A stretch of 64,000 bases of DNA from Paramarasmius palmivorus (Eukaryota; Basidiomycota; Agaricomycetes; Agaricales; Marasmiaceae). The notes under the pieces are model-generated. The model did no database searches. It worked only from the letters and a program-made list of their open reading frames with translations, and had not been told where the DNA came from. The position numbers and the translations under genes were made by a program. Of this stretch, positions 23,256 to 35,400 are shown piece by piece; position 1 is the stretch's first letter, and every line of letters starts with the position of its first letter. The DNA lies in the NCBI GenBank assembly GCA_037176845.1, contig JAYKXP010000026.1, positions 496,001 through 560,000 of the forward strand, given 5' to 3'.

Positions 23256-23875
23256 CTACAAATGCCTCTCTGTAATGTTGACAGACTCAATATCCACACC
23301 TGGCTTGAACCAGCGTTCACTATCTGAAATCGCCACGTCGTTACCGCTCATCATACGTTTTCGCATCAAGCCTGATTCGTCAAATGTCCAGTCCTTTGAT
23401 GAGACAAGAAGGTTAGTACGAGCTCAACGATGATAGATAGATGTGAGCAACTGACCTCTAAACCATAAGTCCGGAACCATTGACCTTTGGCGTCAGGTTG
23501 AGAGTTCCATTCGTAGAAGAACTGAAAAATCCATGAGTAATCAACACAAGGTCTTCGACGAGTTTCGCACCTGCACCGCAATCTTGTTTTCGTTGAAGGT
23601 GAAGAGTTCTTTCCGCAAACTTGCAAGCCGATCAGACACGCAACAACGACATTGTTTGGAAGCACCCACATATAATGATGCTCTTTCTGCCACTTTTTTT
23701 CCAAAAACTTCTTTACTTCCTCCCTACCGCTCATAAACTGGTCTCTGTTCCTCCAGATGGTGTCCTGGGTGTATGCCTGTACCACCCTAGCTGGATCCCT
23801 TGTGTTCCATAGATTTTGAGCCAACTTGACTTTGTTGATTGCAGAAGCGAGTGTAAAGGGTGGTTTGAGCGACAT
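23256..23875 (-). CDS. DUF1348 (NTF2-like fold) protein
   Basis: This is a small single-domain protein of the DUF1348 family, which has an NTF2/SnoaL-like cone-shaped fold and no established function. Exons splice to about 150 residues, the usual family length. Visible blocks are PPFTLASAINKVKLAQNLWN, RDPARVVQAYTQDTIWRNRD, GREEVKKFLEKKWQKEHHYI, LRKELFTFNENKIAVQ, FFYEWNSQPDAKGQWFRTYG, SGLMRKRMMSGNDVAISDSE and a C-terminus NITERHL. The first donor is GTGGGT, placed after HHY so that the next exon reads LRKELF. There is no signal peptide or membrane segment, so it is probably cytosolic. It lies about 195 bp upstream of the protease start on the same strand. Confidence 0.88.
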
Positions 23876-24705
23876 TACTTGTGGTTTGGGGGCTAGGGTG
23901 TACTGAATGTTTTGTTTTTATACGTCGGATTGGCGAAGAGTGCGCATGTCGTTAAGGCTGGGAAAGAGAAGCAGTCTGAGTAATCATTCGGCGGGATGAA
24001 CCAACTTTAGGCCTCAGTCATCCGAATGCCCGAGAGGTGAACTAGGTCGATGTAGAGACTTGAATTCTTTTGCCTATCTTTTGCTAGATGAAGATCACGG
24101 TGTTGAATGACACTGATAGCTTCTTGACCTGTCAAAACGTTGAAAATGACGCATATTCACTGCTCAGACCAGAGTCAACACTAGTCAACAAAATATGAGA
24201 GAAAAGTTGTAAAGGCTGAGTGCGAACGAACGGGTCAAAAGTATATTCTTGAGACATGCCCGCGGTACCACGAGACGCCTTCACTGTACTGCTCAACTTG
24301 AAAGACAACTGCGAGCACAGCAAACACAGCCGCCAGAAAACCTATTTACGACCCTGGGAACGTGTTGCCGATCATTCGCGGCAGTTGGCATGATCTCCTC
24401 ATGGTTCCTCTTCGTTTGTTTTTCTTTTCGTTCGTTTTGTGGACTATCTTCCCAAGAAATTTTCACGATTTACTTGGTACGAATAAAAATGAAGACGGAA
24501 AGCTGGAAATCGCTATATTTTTGCAAGTTTATTGACAGCGATTTCCTCGATGGAATGCTATGTACGTCATTTTCCGCAGTCCGCCTAGAAAAGCGCAGCA
24601 CCGCCACTCCAAATCGCCACCCGACAACGAGGGATAAACAATTTTCTATATAAAGCTTGTAGTTACCAAGCTAACGATCCCACACCAAACTTTACACCCA
24701 TCATC
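23876..24705. other. Divergent promoter region
   Basis: These 830 bp lie between the DUF1348 start and the Cys-rich protein start and serve both as promoter. The longest open frame here (24249-24653) has no family features and lies over the TATA box, so I treat it as non-coding. Confidence 0.5.
24647..24654 (+). promoter_or_regulatory. TATA box of the Cys-rich membrane protein gene
   Basis: The sequence TATATAAA lies 52 bp before the ATG at 24706, within the range expected for a strong fungal core promoter with a short leader. It is followed by CA/CC-rich leader sequence running into the ATG. It suggests high or inducible expression. Confidence 0.6.
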
Positions 24706-25540
24706 ATGTCCAAGAACACAGTAACGAGCCAGCAACCCATTACCAACACCTCCAACATGGACCTTTATCACGATTTCCACCTTAATGCTAATGAGAAACA
24801 CCAACATCAACACGAACAGATCGAATTCGGACAAGGACACGGACATTGCGAGAGCAATACTCCTTGCCATAAACGTTGCCACCAAGCTCGTTTACGCCGG
24901 TTCCTTTTACCTGCAATTGCCTCATTATTGGCAATAGCAGGCCTTTTTGCTCTCTCTTGCTATTATGACATGTCAGAAATGGTCGGCATGGGGGCAGAGG
25001 GTTTAGTCAAGCGTGCTACGGGAGACCAGGAAAATTCCTTTGTGAATCGAAAGTGTACGTTTCATCTTGCGCCTTGTGCTACGAATACCATATCTAACTT
25101 TGACTCCTAGTATACCTCATCGTCATATTCGTCGGTCTGGTCGTTGTCGTGATTTTAGGCATCATGTTGAGTTTCTGGTGTTGCAAGAGTACGTCCCAAA
25201 CACCCTTTTTCATCTCCGACGATAACTGATCAATTCATTTCATTAATCTCACAGGTTCATTCGAAAACCCTCTATGCTGTCCTTGTTACCTTTGCGCATG
25301 CTGCGGTGGGCTGGGTGAGTCTCGATCTAATCTAACCTCTTTCTGCCTGCCTCGTTCAACTTGGCAGTGGCACACACGGCCGTCCGTTGCACCGGTCATC
25401 CTTGTACCCATACCGGGTATCATTTCTCTTTCTCATTACCGTCTTTATACTCCCATCACATATACTAACTAATCTCGTCCGCAGCCTGCCTCGAGTGTAT
25501 CGGATGCGGTTTATGCGCAGAAGGGATTAGTGAGATGTAA
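24706..25540 (+). CDS. Small membrane protein with a His-rich head and Cys-rich tail
   Basis: No known family is recognised. Five exons join to about 190 residues. The N-terminal segment is His- and Gln-rich (HDFHLNANEKHQHQHEQIEF, GQGHGHCESNTPCHKRCHQA). A first hydrophobic helix follows (FLLPAIASLLAIAGLFALSC), then a short loop and a second helix (LYLIVIFVGLVVVVILGIML) beginning in exon 2. The C-terminal 50 residues are extraordinarily Cys-rich: FWCCKSSFENPLCCPCYLCA, CCGGL, VRCTACLECIGCGLCAEGIS, ending EM. At least 14 cysteines occur, in CC, CxC and CxxC spacings. Such patterns suggest palmitoylation next to the membrane or metal binding, and the His-rich head could also bind metal; this is inference. 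Splice sites are clean (GTACGT, GTGAGT donors). Confidence 0.75.
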
Positions 25541-26064
25541 ATCAAGCCAAAAAAGATCCCTCGTCTACTGTGTCTTCCCGACGGACATGATACCATTTTT
25601 CACTCCCTTGAACCGAACTTCTCTAGTTACCCCGGACGTTCTTGGACAAGTAGCAAATCGTATTTATTCGCTTGTCAATACGAGTATCTTATTCGCACCG
25701 CTGGAATGATATCTTGCCTGCAGTGATACCACTTATGCATTCAGTGCTATACCATCTAAGTCCGGCTTATTGACAGTCGATGAGAGAAGAAAATTCGTTA
25801 TATATCATGAGCAATTCGTAAATACCTATGAACAAGATATCAAGATAATCCGAGGATCCAAAACAACTAGGGTATGAAATGCAACACTAAGATCCTTAGG
25901 GTACGAATATGACTAGATGAAATGGTAGGGGTAGAGCATGGGCGGAGATTCAGGACACAGAATAAATGTGAGGGAATAAAGAATAAGGAGTCGGAGGACG
26001 AAGACGAAGACGAAACAGACACGGAAAACCAAAACGATTGCTTATAACCTTTACATCTCCACTT
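25541..26064. other. Convergent intergenic region
   Basis: These 524 bp lie between the stop codons of the Cys-rich protein and the repeat/CaaX protein. They are AT-rich and consistent with two 3' untranslated regions. Nothing else is seen. Confidence 0.5.
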
Positions 26065-29000
26065 CTACATGATAATGCACCATCTCTTCTTTTCCTCCGA
26101 CGAAATTGACGTCGGCGATGTAGCTGGTACCTCTTCGGCCGTTTGAGCTGCTTCTGTTTCTGGTACATCTTTTGCATGATCACCTTCCTCGACTTGCGGC
26201 ATAGGCTCAACCGGGGATGTCGGTTTGGAAGTGGAAGTGGAAGCAGCAAACTCTCCTTTGGCGTTATCCAACGACGTACGCCCCGCAGGCGCCTTGCTGA
26301 ACCACCCACCAGGGAATATCAACGACGAGGCCGTTGATGCGAGTCGAGAACGTGCAGAAGGAGAAGGAAGAGGTTGAGAGTCGTCTTTAGTTACAGTGTC
26401 GAGGGAAGTTAATGATCTGTCAGAGAAGAGTTAGTGGCATTGTCAGATATTGTGAGAGAAACACACTAACCGTTGATCATCCTGGGCGGATGGGAAGGGT
26501 TCTATGCTCTTCTCCTCGGGCTTGGCCTCCTCAGTGGCGTTTTCAGATGGAGCTTCAATAGAGACGGAGACAGGATCATCAGCATGTGTGGCCTCGGTAC
26601 CCTGTTTCTCCACAGGCTCAGGAAGCTTCTCAAGGCGATCTAGCTCGGCTTCGTCCTTGTCCTCATCCATTACACCTGAACCTTGCCTCATCACCGAGTA
26701 AGACGGCGTCCATGGCGATCGTGGACGATCAGGCGTGGCAGTTGAGTTGGTGTCGACAGTAAGCTGAAGTGGTTCGTTAGCATCTCCGTAGTACCCGGGT
26801 AAAGGAGATGGACATACAGATTCAGAAGACTTGGCTGCAACAGGTACAGGAGCGACGACAATAGGTTCTTGCGCGACCTCCTCTTCGTCTTTAGAGGCAA
26901 TTTCCTCTGAATTCGTATCTGTACCTTGGGTGGTAACAGAGTAAGAGGGTGTCCAAGGCGACTTGGACTCAGGCTCGGGTTGGGCAGGGGCTTGTGGGAT
27001 CTCTAGCGAAGGCAAAACAGCCTTTTCTTGTTGTTCTTGCTGCTCAACGGCCTCTACTTCTGACTCCACGGCAAGATCTGCGGATTCATCAACTTTCACA
27101 TCGGCGACTTTCACTTCCTCGTCTTTCGTAGGTTCTGAGGCCAAAGCTACCTCTGGTGCAACTGGCGTTTCCTCGGTAACTGCAGTAGTTTCGACAACAA
27201 GTCCCTCAGATTGGCTCGAGCTCTCTTCGGCGGGTGGCTGAACAACTGCTTCGTGCGCTGCCTCAGCAGGCAAATCCGAAGCAGGCGGCTGAGGACTACC
27301 TTGCACAGATACAGAGTACGATGGTGTCCAGGGAGACGTCGGACGCGGTGGAACATCGGCATCAGTAGCAGCCAAGTCCTCGGCCTGGATAGAACTCGCG
27401 TTAAAGTGGCTTGAATTCACTAATGTTATCGACATACCTTGATAACATCTTCATTGGCTTGTTCGCTAGCGTCGGCCGAAGTAGGTGGCACGTCGGTTTC
27501 GTCAGCTTGAGAAACGTGGACTTCAGGTGTGGCTGCCTGTTCGTCCATCTTGACATCGGCTACTGTTTCTTCATTGACAAGTTCCACAGGCTCAGTTTCT
27601 TCGGTCTTTGGCAACTCGGGAACCGGAGGAGCAGGACTTCCTTGGCGTGAGACTGAATATGATGGAGTCCAGGGAGACTTAGGACGAGAGGGCTCCTCTG
27701 TCACTTCTGTAGTCTAGAGCGCTGTTAGATATACTCGATATGCTGCGTCTTGTTGCAACTCACCTCGTTTGCTTCCTCAGCTTCAGCACCAGGAATGACC
27801 ACAGTAGGAACTTCCACTTTAGTAGAGTCCTCGACTTCAGGCGCTGCCACCTTCTCTGGTACATCCGCGGTTGTCGCGATGGTCTCCTCGGTGACTTCAG
27901 TGACATTGGTGGCCTCCGCGACCTCTTCCTTTGGTTCGGGTGCAGGATCTTGCGCTTCCTCGATCTCTTTAACGACAGCTGCCGGGCTACCTTGTTGCGA
28001 AACGGAATAAGATGGCGTCCACGGTGATGTCGGTCGCTCCCGCTCCTCTTCTTTGTCTCCCTGCTATAACAAATGTAAGAAGTTGGAACACAACAAACGG
28101 GGAGGGCACACTTTTGCTTCAACTTCGCCTTCTGTAGTATCTGGAATAAAGACATTAACGACAGGTACAGTTGCAGTGTCTTTCGAAGCTTCTTCAGGTT
28201 CAGAGGATGGAGGAAGCCGTTCAATCTCGGGAATGTCCTCTTCTGCTGCAATACTGGGTCCCTGGCTGGTGACGCTGTAGGACGGTGTCCAAGGAGATTT
28301 CGGTCGTTCAATGTCGGACGATTGGACGTCTAACTGAGATGATCTAGTATCATCGGTGGACAAGGCTGCCTCCTGAAGTGTATGTGAATAACTAAAGCAT
28401 GGGTATTATTATATTAGTGGCTCACCTCTTCAGCGGGAGGAACTAATGCTTTTCTTCGTATTCGGCACGGTTCTCTTCGCTATCGATTCTCAGGTAGCTC
28501 GATCTTCGCGCTTCTCTTCATGAGCAGTGGTTTCGACGTCATCTTGGCTATCAGCTGGAGCATGAGGATCATGGTCATGAACGTGAACTTCTTGTTCAAC
28601 GGTTACAGTGACAACAGTCAACGCACGAGCACGTCGAGGAACAATCACCGGTTCCTCTTCCTCTTCTGCATCGCTTTCACTCTCATCCCCTGGCGAGACA
28701 ACGTCCTCCGATGGAACAGTAGCGTCTTCCTCTGCGTCCTTGACAGAATTGAGGTCCGCGGAAGCATCTTCTCCTGCCTCTTGCGTGTCCTTCTCATTGA
28801 TAGCCGTTTCCATAGTAGAGTCCACATTGCTATCCTCGGGTGCAGGTGGGGCGACCCGATCTTCTATCACAGCATCTGCAGTAGTCTGTTCTACAGCGGT
28901 GTCTTCGTTCAGAGTAACATCTGTACTGGTAGGCTCTGCCTGAGAGTCGGCAATGAGAGTGAACAATTGATCTTTAGTAGCGTCAGAACTTGACTCTGTT

Positions 29001-31949
29001 GCTGCCCCGACCACAGGTGCTTGGGGTTGTTCCTGTAGTTCCTGTACCTCCTCCAGCTGCACCTCAGAGGCGCCGACAGAGGTGTCAGTCACGGCTGCTT
29101 CACCAATAGCATCTTCAGAGGTCTCTTTCGCAGTTTCTTCGACTACCTCAACGGGAGCATCGCGAACAGGTTCGTCAGAAGTAGTGGCTTCAACCAGTTG
29201 CTCGGTAAGGGCAGGAGCTGTTTCCACAGGGAGGTTGGTTTCAGTTTCGGCCTGGGACTCGATGTTGGCGGCGTCTGTTTCAGGAGAAACCACTTCTTCC
29301 ACACCCAAGACTGGACCATTAGACTCCACGACGGGAACACTATCCTCTTGAGGGGGTTCGACTGAAGTCTCGACAGCATCAGATGTGTCGGCCTGGGTTG
29401 AAAGGTCCTCCTGGTCTGCAACTTCGGCATCCGCTGTGAGTAGAGCAGCCCCAGCGTCGTCATTCTCAACAGGCACTCGGCTAGCTTGCGCTTTGCTGTC
29501 TTCCTCGGCCTTGTCATCGTTGACTACCTGTTCAGCCACTGGTTCTTCCTTGACCAGATTGTCGACCTGTTCCTGTTCCGCATCCAGGAGGCTCTCGGTA
29601 TGGACGGGGTCAGAAGTCGTTACTGTGGTGTCCTGCTCATTGACAGTGGATTCGCTGATGTCGGTAACTTGTGGCTTGGATTCAATCGACTCAACTGTCG
29701 CCTCATCCACCGGTATTGCAACTTCTTCGTCGTTATCGTCTTCCTTCTCCGCGATTCTGCTCTCGGTTTCTGCACCTGAGCCGTTCTCTTCCCTTACGGT
29801 GTCGGGGGCAGTAGGAATAGGATCGACTGCATCGTGGGCAGCTTCAGATGTGACGGCGGCGCCTTGTTGTACATCTTCCACTGGTGCGACCTCTTCTGCA
29901 ACAGGCGCAACGGGTTGCTCGGTCTTGACTTCGTTTGCGGTGTCGACAGCTTCCTTCTCAGTGCTTTGATCTACATCCTTTGCAACAGAGGGATCATCTG
30001 CATGAGCCACTATTGGAGCAGCAGTAGCGTCCTCCTGTGTAACATCTTCAACGACGGTGTCTGCTGCAACGGATTCTGCCTCCGTGACTTGCTCAATAGC
30101 AGCATCCTGGACAGCCTGATCTCCATCAGTCGATGTGTCTTCCATTTCGACCACCGCGTGTACCTCCTCCGCTGCTGTGACAGGCACACTGTGGATCTCA
30201 TGCTTCTGGTCATCCGAAGTCTGCTGAGCGCTTTCTGCCTCTTGGCCTTGAACTTCAGTGGATGCGGTCTCGATAGGAATAATGGTGTCTGTTGGTGCTG
30301 ATATATCTACTGCAAGACTGGACTCTTCAGCCAACGCATTGGTCTTCTCCTCGACGGGCTCGGCCACGGGCACAGCGCTCTCCTCTTCAACATGGGAAGG
30401 TTCAACTACAGAGTCCTCAGCCATAACTCCTTGAGGCTCTGCTGCCTGGGCGTCTGAATCGACCTGTACCCGGATTTCGTCGACCACGGTATCGGGAGCA
30501 TGAGGTACAGCATCGACGACAGCAGGATGTTGCACTGGGGTAATCTTGGAATCGTCCTGGAGCTCTTCTCCGGCGCCATCCGTCACAGACCCAGAAGTAG
30601 TATCCTCGGTGGCAGGTTCTACCTTTTCAGAGACCTCTTCGACCTCTCTGACTTCCTCTGCCACGGCATTCTGTTCGACAACTTCAGATTTGTCCGATGC
30701 GTCCTGAGGTGCGGCATCCGGTACAACCGTAGGCTCGGTAACTGGAGGCGAAGTCTGGACGACATCCTCGTCTTTGTCTTCTTTGGTAGCTACGAAGTCT
30801 ACCGGAGTGGGGAGATCGGCGACGTTGTCGCTAGTCCCATTCACGGCCGCGCTTTCGGCGAGGTCCTCAGCAGCATTATAAACGGATACATCCGCCGTTT
30901 GCGTCTCGAGGGGCTGGCTGGCGACTTCTTTGGCTTCAACCTCCTTCGCCTCTATCAAAGCTTCGACTTCTCCCTCTTCTTGTACGGGAGGTATCTCCAC
31001 GACAGCCTCGACTAGTGGCTCCACTACTCCGTCTTCCTCCTTTGCGGCGCCATTCAACAACTCTCCGCTGTCCTCTGCCTCTACGATATCTGGAGCAGCA
31101 GGAACGCCATCAATAATTTCGCTATCTTCCAAAGCTAAAGTAGCGTTCTCTTTGATGGGTTCAGCATCCTGTTCGGCAGCCAATGCTCCTTCGATTGGAG
31201 ACTTTGGGTCCAGTAATTGCCCCTCCACGCTCTCACCCGCCTCGGGTTCGGACGGCTGCTGTTCGACTGGTGCGGTAACTAGGCCATTAAGCGTCGCGTC
31301 TTCCGCTCCGTTGACAACAGTGGACTCTCCGAGAGTTTGATGTGCTGGAACAGTATCTTGATCCTGTGAAGCCCATGATGAATTAATTATGCATTGTGTT
31401 ACAACCATTCCGTACCTTAGTTCCGTTTGTGAGAGATAGCCCATGTTCTAATTCAGCAGGCGGTATTGCTTTTCCGATACTGCTTTCGGCACCGTGGCCA
31501 TTCAGAGCCTTCTCGATAGATAACTTTCCAAAAGGTCAGCGAGACACATGGATTCTCAATTCACCCAAGTACTTACCACGTCCGCTTCATTCACTTCTTT
31601 GTCTGTATCCTCTGGCCCCGCCGTAATATCGAGGGTCTTGGTAGGTATATCACTGTCAATACCATTCGTAGCGTGAACGTCCTGCATAGTCAAGAAAGGG
31701 AGAAGTGAGAGTTATTTTACGGCATGACAGGAATGCGATTGGAGCACATACCTTGACATTGACAATGGTATCTTGTGACGCGTCGACTGTAGCTTCGTTT
31801 CCAACTACATCCAATGCATCTCCATTTTCCTTTTGCAAGGAAATTTCTATTTCTCCGCCTTTCTTTGGTTCCAAAAGGGCTCCCTCCTCTCTTATCAGCT
31901 GTGGTTCTGTGGCCGTCTCCGAGGCGTTGAGCACCTCAGCTGAAGCCAT
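26065..31949 (-). CDS. Very large acidic protein with six SPWTPSYSV repeats and a C-terminal CaaX box
   Basis: No known family is recognised. Splicing gives about 1,800 residues. Short 5' exons (31949-31752, 31681-31577, 31523-31416) lead into one giant exon (31363-28538, 942 codons) made almost wholly of Glu, Asp, Val, Ala, Thr and Ser, with no predicted fold. The second part carries six near-identical copies of RPxSPWTPSYSVxxQG, each preceding an acidic linker of about 70-110 residues. The first three lie in separate consecutive exons. The last 100 residues are different: SSLIFPGGWFSKAPAGRTSL, then a Ser/Glu linker and the terminus KKRWCIIM, a good farnesylation CaaX motif behind basic residues. 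Each repeat contains SP and TP, suggesting proline-directed phosphorylation. Membrane attachment through a lipid is inferred. The giant exon would hit a stop at about 28511; a GTCGAA donor at 28537 with a GATAG acceptor at 28480 avoids it and keeps frame. A split into two genes is the alternative. Confidence 0.75.
26692..28297 (-). repeat. Six dispersed copies of a 27-bp coding repeat (SPWTPSYSV)
   Basis: The nine-residue core SPWTPSYSV is encoded at 28271-28297, 28001-28027, 27651-27677, 27310-27336, 26935-26961 and 26692-26718. The protein core is identical in all six, while the codons differ at many third positions. Flanks are also conserved: usually RPx before, and two variable residues then QG after. 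Synonymous divergence with an invariant peptide suggests selection on the peptide, not recent DNA duplication. Confidence 0.9.
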
Positions 31950-32428
31950 TTCGTGGGATATTATGCAAGATTCTATGAGAATTGAATATGTCGGGGTATT
32001 ATGTCGTGAGAGTAGAAGGGGAGAGGGAAAGAGGGAAAGACGAGTTGTGTAGTCAAAGAAAGAAGGTCGGAGACCAACTCGGGAGACCTCGACAATTTTC
32101 AGGAAGCAAAATAGATCTGGCAATGCCACGTGGTTACCATCAAGATCACGTTACCGTGACCACCAATAAAGGGATCGCGCGACCTGAAAGCCTTCTTAGA
32201 AGCAGGAGCCTTTCATATTTCTTTCATAGCTCTTTCATGCCTCATAATGCCAGGGAACCATTCATCACAGCAAGCACAGCACTTAGTCCTAGTGATGGTG
32301 AGCGGACAAAAAAGGGAATCTCAGCTTGATAGGCATTCGGAGGGTTATCATGTGAACCCTTCTTGTGACTCTAAGTAGCAGCGAATGGGCAAATTCGTTT
32401 ATAACAGATGGCTCCCAGACAGCGAAGA
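31950..32428. other. Upstream region of the repeat/CaaX gene
   Basis: These 479 bp contain the PRMT5 3' end and the promoter of the repeat/CaaX gene. An E-box CACGTG lies at 32127-32132 and a CCAAT motif follows about 35 bp further out. No gene is seen. Confidence 0.45.
32127..32132. promoter_or_regulatory. E-box CACGTG upstream of the repeat/CaaX gene
   Basis: A palindromic CACGTG in the context GCCACGTGGT lies about 180 bp before the start codon of the minus-strand repeat/CaaX gene. A related TCACGTTACCGTGAC stretch follows within 30 bp. bHLH factors bind such sites. Function here is inferred from position only. Confidence 0.3.
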
Positions 32429-35400
32429 CTACAACCCCATCCAGCTACTCCTTCCGTCCGCATTATGCAACCCGGTGTGCCCTATCTTCAGCAATCCCGT
32501 CGATAACTTCGCTCCAGGTTCTTCGTACTGTATTTTACGCTCAGAAGGAATCTCCACCGCGTCGATTAAAGGACTAGGGGCACCGAGCGAAGGCGACATC
32601 ATGCCTAGGGAACTAGACCTTCCAATAACAGGCAAGCGCGGGGACGAGATACTCGGCGCTATTGACGGTTCCGGAGGTGAGTACTGGACTGACAAGAATG
32701 ATTCAGCTTGCCATTCATACCAAACCTGACGTCTATTTGATAGGCGCCAAATGGAAACGTGCAATTCCGAGTTGCTTGGAAGATAGAGTGGTTCCTGTGG
32801 TCCGAATGAATCATCATTTCTCCACCGATGAATGCTACAAATCTTGAACATACCCTCAAAGGGAAGAAGAGCGGGAACCAGCTCAACATGTCTTTCGAGA
32901 TAGCATCCTTGCGCTCAGGGTGAATGCTCAGTCCGATGTTGCCGTATAGAACGGCTTCGAAATACCCTGCAAATCCACTTTACAAGACAGTCAAGCTCTG
33001 GTACAGAGAACTGAGTGAAATAAACGCACTGCAAGGCCCCGGCGTGAGGAATATGGAAATTCAACTTGGCCGAACGAATATTATGGCTGTTTGTCGGCGG
33101 AAGCCCTACCGGAATGTTGAATGCATTTGTCAAACGAAGACCCGATAAGACTCTCACCTTGGGAATTGAGAACGACATCTCTCCTTGGGTGTTCGAATTC
33201 CCAGCATTCCTGAATCTTAGGGCCGCACTGGCCACTAGCACCGCCGCCTTCTCCGCTCAAAATACTTACTGCTTGGAACATTACCACATACGGAGTTTCC
33301 AGACTTTTCAAATCCTTCACAGATCTAGCTTCGTTATACAATTTCGAAGAAGACAGCGGTGCTAGGTGGGCAGTGTAGGAAGAAGGAATCGAAATTCCAG
33401 TAGCTGAAGATAAAAGTTAGCCTAGCCCCGTCATCTTTTGCTATAAACGTACGCTTTAAGAACCGCATAGCACCGTCCAAACACTCGGGACTGAGCTCGT
33501 TATCGCCAAACGAGCCCAACAACTCGCTGACAAGGATATCGGCCTTTTCATTCAAAGCAACCTGGCGCATGTCACCAAATAGAAGTTCTACTTGACCCAT
33601 CCACTCTGATTGTAAACGATGCTGCAATCTGAGATGTGTCAGTCATTGGCAAAATATAGAGTGGAAACGGCGCATTACGTGACGAATGCATTGGGATTCT
33701 TCTCAACCGCGTAAATAAACGCGGAACGCTTTGATCTCTCAACGGCCCTCAACGAACGAGCAACCAAAGGGCCACGTCCTGCACCGGCGACACAGATCAC
33801 GCTATGACCTGTTTTAGTGTAAAAGTGGGTTTGCATGTTCATAGAAGCTCACATCCGTTCATTATCAGGCATATCCAAAAGCGCCCTGTAGATGGCCTAT
33901 AAAATACATCCCGTCAGACATTATCTATCTGGATCGAGTGAAGACCCACTTCTTCGTAATTCCTGTACTTGACAGGGTCTTGCTCGAATGTTTGATAAGT
34001 TATCGAGTGCAAGTTGTCCATCAGGGGCTATTTGATGTATGATTAGAGATTGAGGCTCGAGAACTTTGCAAACTCTGACCTGTAAAGGAGCTTGTAGGAA
34101 GTCCTGATAACCCTGAGCAAAATTCTCGACAGTGCCTGCTTTCTGAGCCGCCTGTACAGCCGGACTTGTGGCTTCCAGATGTCTAATGTACTGCGAATAT
34201 GCGTCTTCGCCACCACGAGCGTGCAAACCAGACGATGCACCTGAAAGAACGATATTTGGCCTATGCTGAATAAGATTCGTCAATATCGGATATTGGAAGA
34301 TGCAAGTGGTCTCACTGACAGCAATGGAATCACGAATGAAGGTCTGCGTAGGCTTTGGAAGCACCGGATAACCCTTGGCATTAGCGATAAAGGTAGATGC
34401 GGGCAAGAAGATGTATCGGACCGCCTCTGCCGAGAACTTGCTGAGGACGCTCAGGCTGTTAGGCAGCGGCGGTGTAAGGTCGAGGGCTGAAGTCAATTAG
34501 CAACTGTCGAGGGGTCCCACGAGACGTACGCACCTAATGAAAGTCGGGTATTGTATTCACAAATCGTTCGAATTAGATCCCACATCTCCCATGCTGCGTC
34601 TATCTGAGCTTCTAGTGATTTTCCTGCATCAGGAGGAAGTTTGAGTCCACTGGAAGATACGGTGATGGATGGAGTAGAAGGTGACGCAGCGCCTCTAGAG
34701 GTGACTGTTGCTGCGGAAGAATCGGAAGAGGACCTTGAGAGTCGTGGTGATGCCCCAGAAGGCTCGTTTATGGTTTGAGGATCATAAACCGGTAGTCGAA
34801 CGGCAAGGTTCATAAAAGGTGTGTTGCGCAAGCAAGAGTTGATGATGCGAGCATAGGATGTTACATATTCTCGATTCCGAGGTGGTGGTAAAACTGCGGT
34901 TTGTATGTTGAGGTAGGAAGCATAAGCTAGTTCCTGTTGCAGAGCCTAAAGACGCGTCAGACCATCTCAGGTGGTAGCAAAAGGATGAATACAATTTCTG
35001 CATCGCAACGTATCCAGTCGTCTTCTGTATCAAGCTCCAGCCACTCTGATATGATGGCAGTCACGCCTTCAGCTTCATCTATGGAATCTCTTAGAGATCT
35101 GAAATGCTCGAAAAGCGACGGAAAACGCACCAAGCCTTGTAATGGTGACCTCTTCCCTTTCAAAACAGGGGTTTTCTCTCCATGCTTCAGCCCTTTTATC
35201 CGCAACGACATCCCGGCTCAAAAACATCCTACTTTCTCGACGACTTTCCCTTTTCTTCTTTTCGTCTCCAGATGTATCTGGCAGGATACACATATCCGAC
35301 CAGCGTTTTTTCCAAGCATCACTAGTCAAAGGCAAGCAGACGTTATTGTATCCCTTAGATTTCTCTTCAGAGACGAGTTGTAGGACTGGAGTTTCATAAT

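Noticed and set aside
24249..24653. A 134-codon open frame upstream of the Cys-rich protein
   Set aside because: It overlaps the TATA box and has no family features or splice logic; it lies in the promoter region.
28430..28540. Apparent stop codon ending the giant exon of the repeat/CaaX gene, suggesting truncation
   Set aside because: A GT...AG intron (28537-28480) removes the stop and restores the frame into the next exon, so I treat it as spliced, not broken.
28520..31340. Long plus-strand open frames opposite the repeat/CaaX gene (for example 28520-28993, 29385-29969, 30500-31015)
   Set aside because: They are antisense shadows of a low-complexity GAA/GTT-rich exon; their products are Ser- or Phe/Leu-biased and lack any domain.
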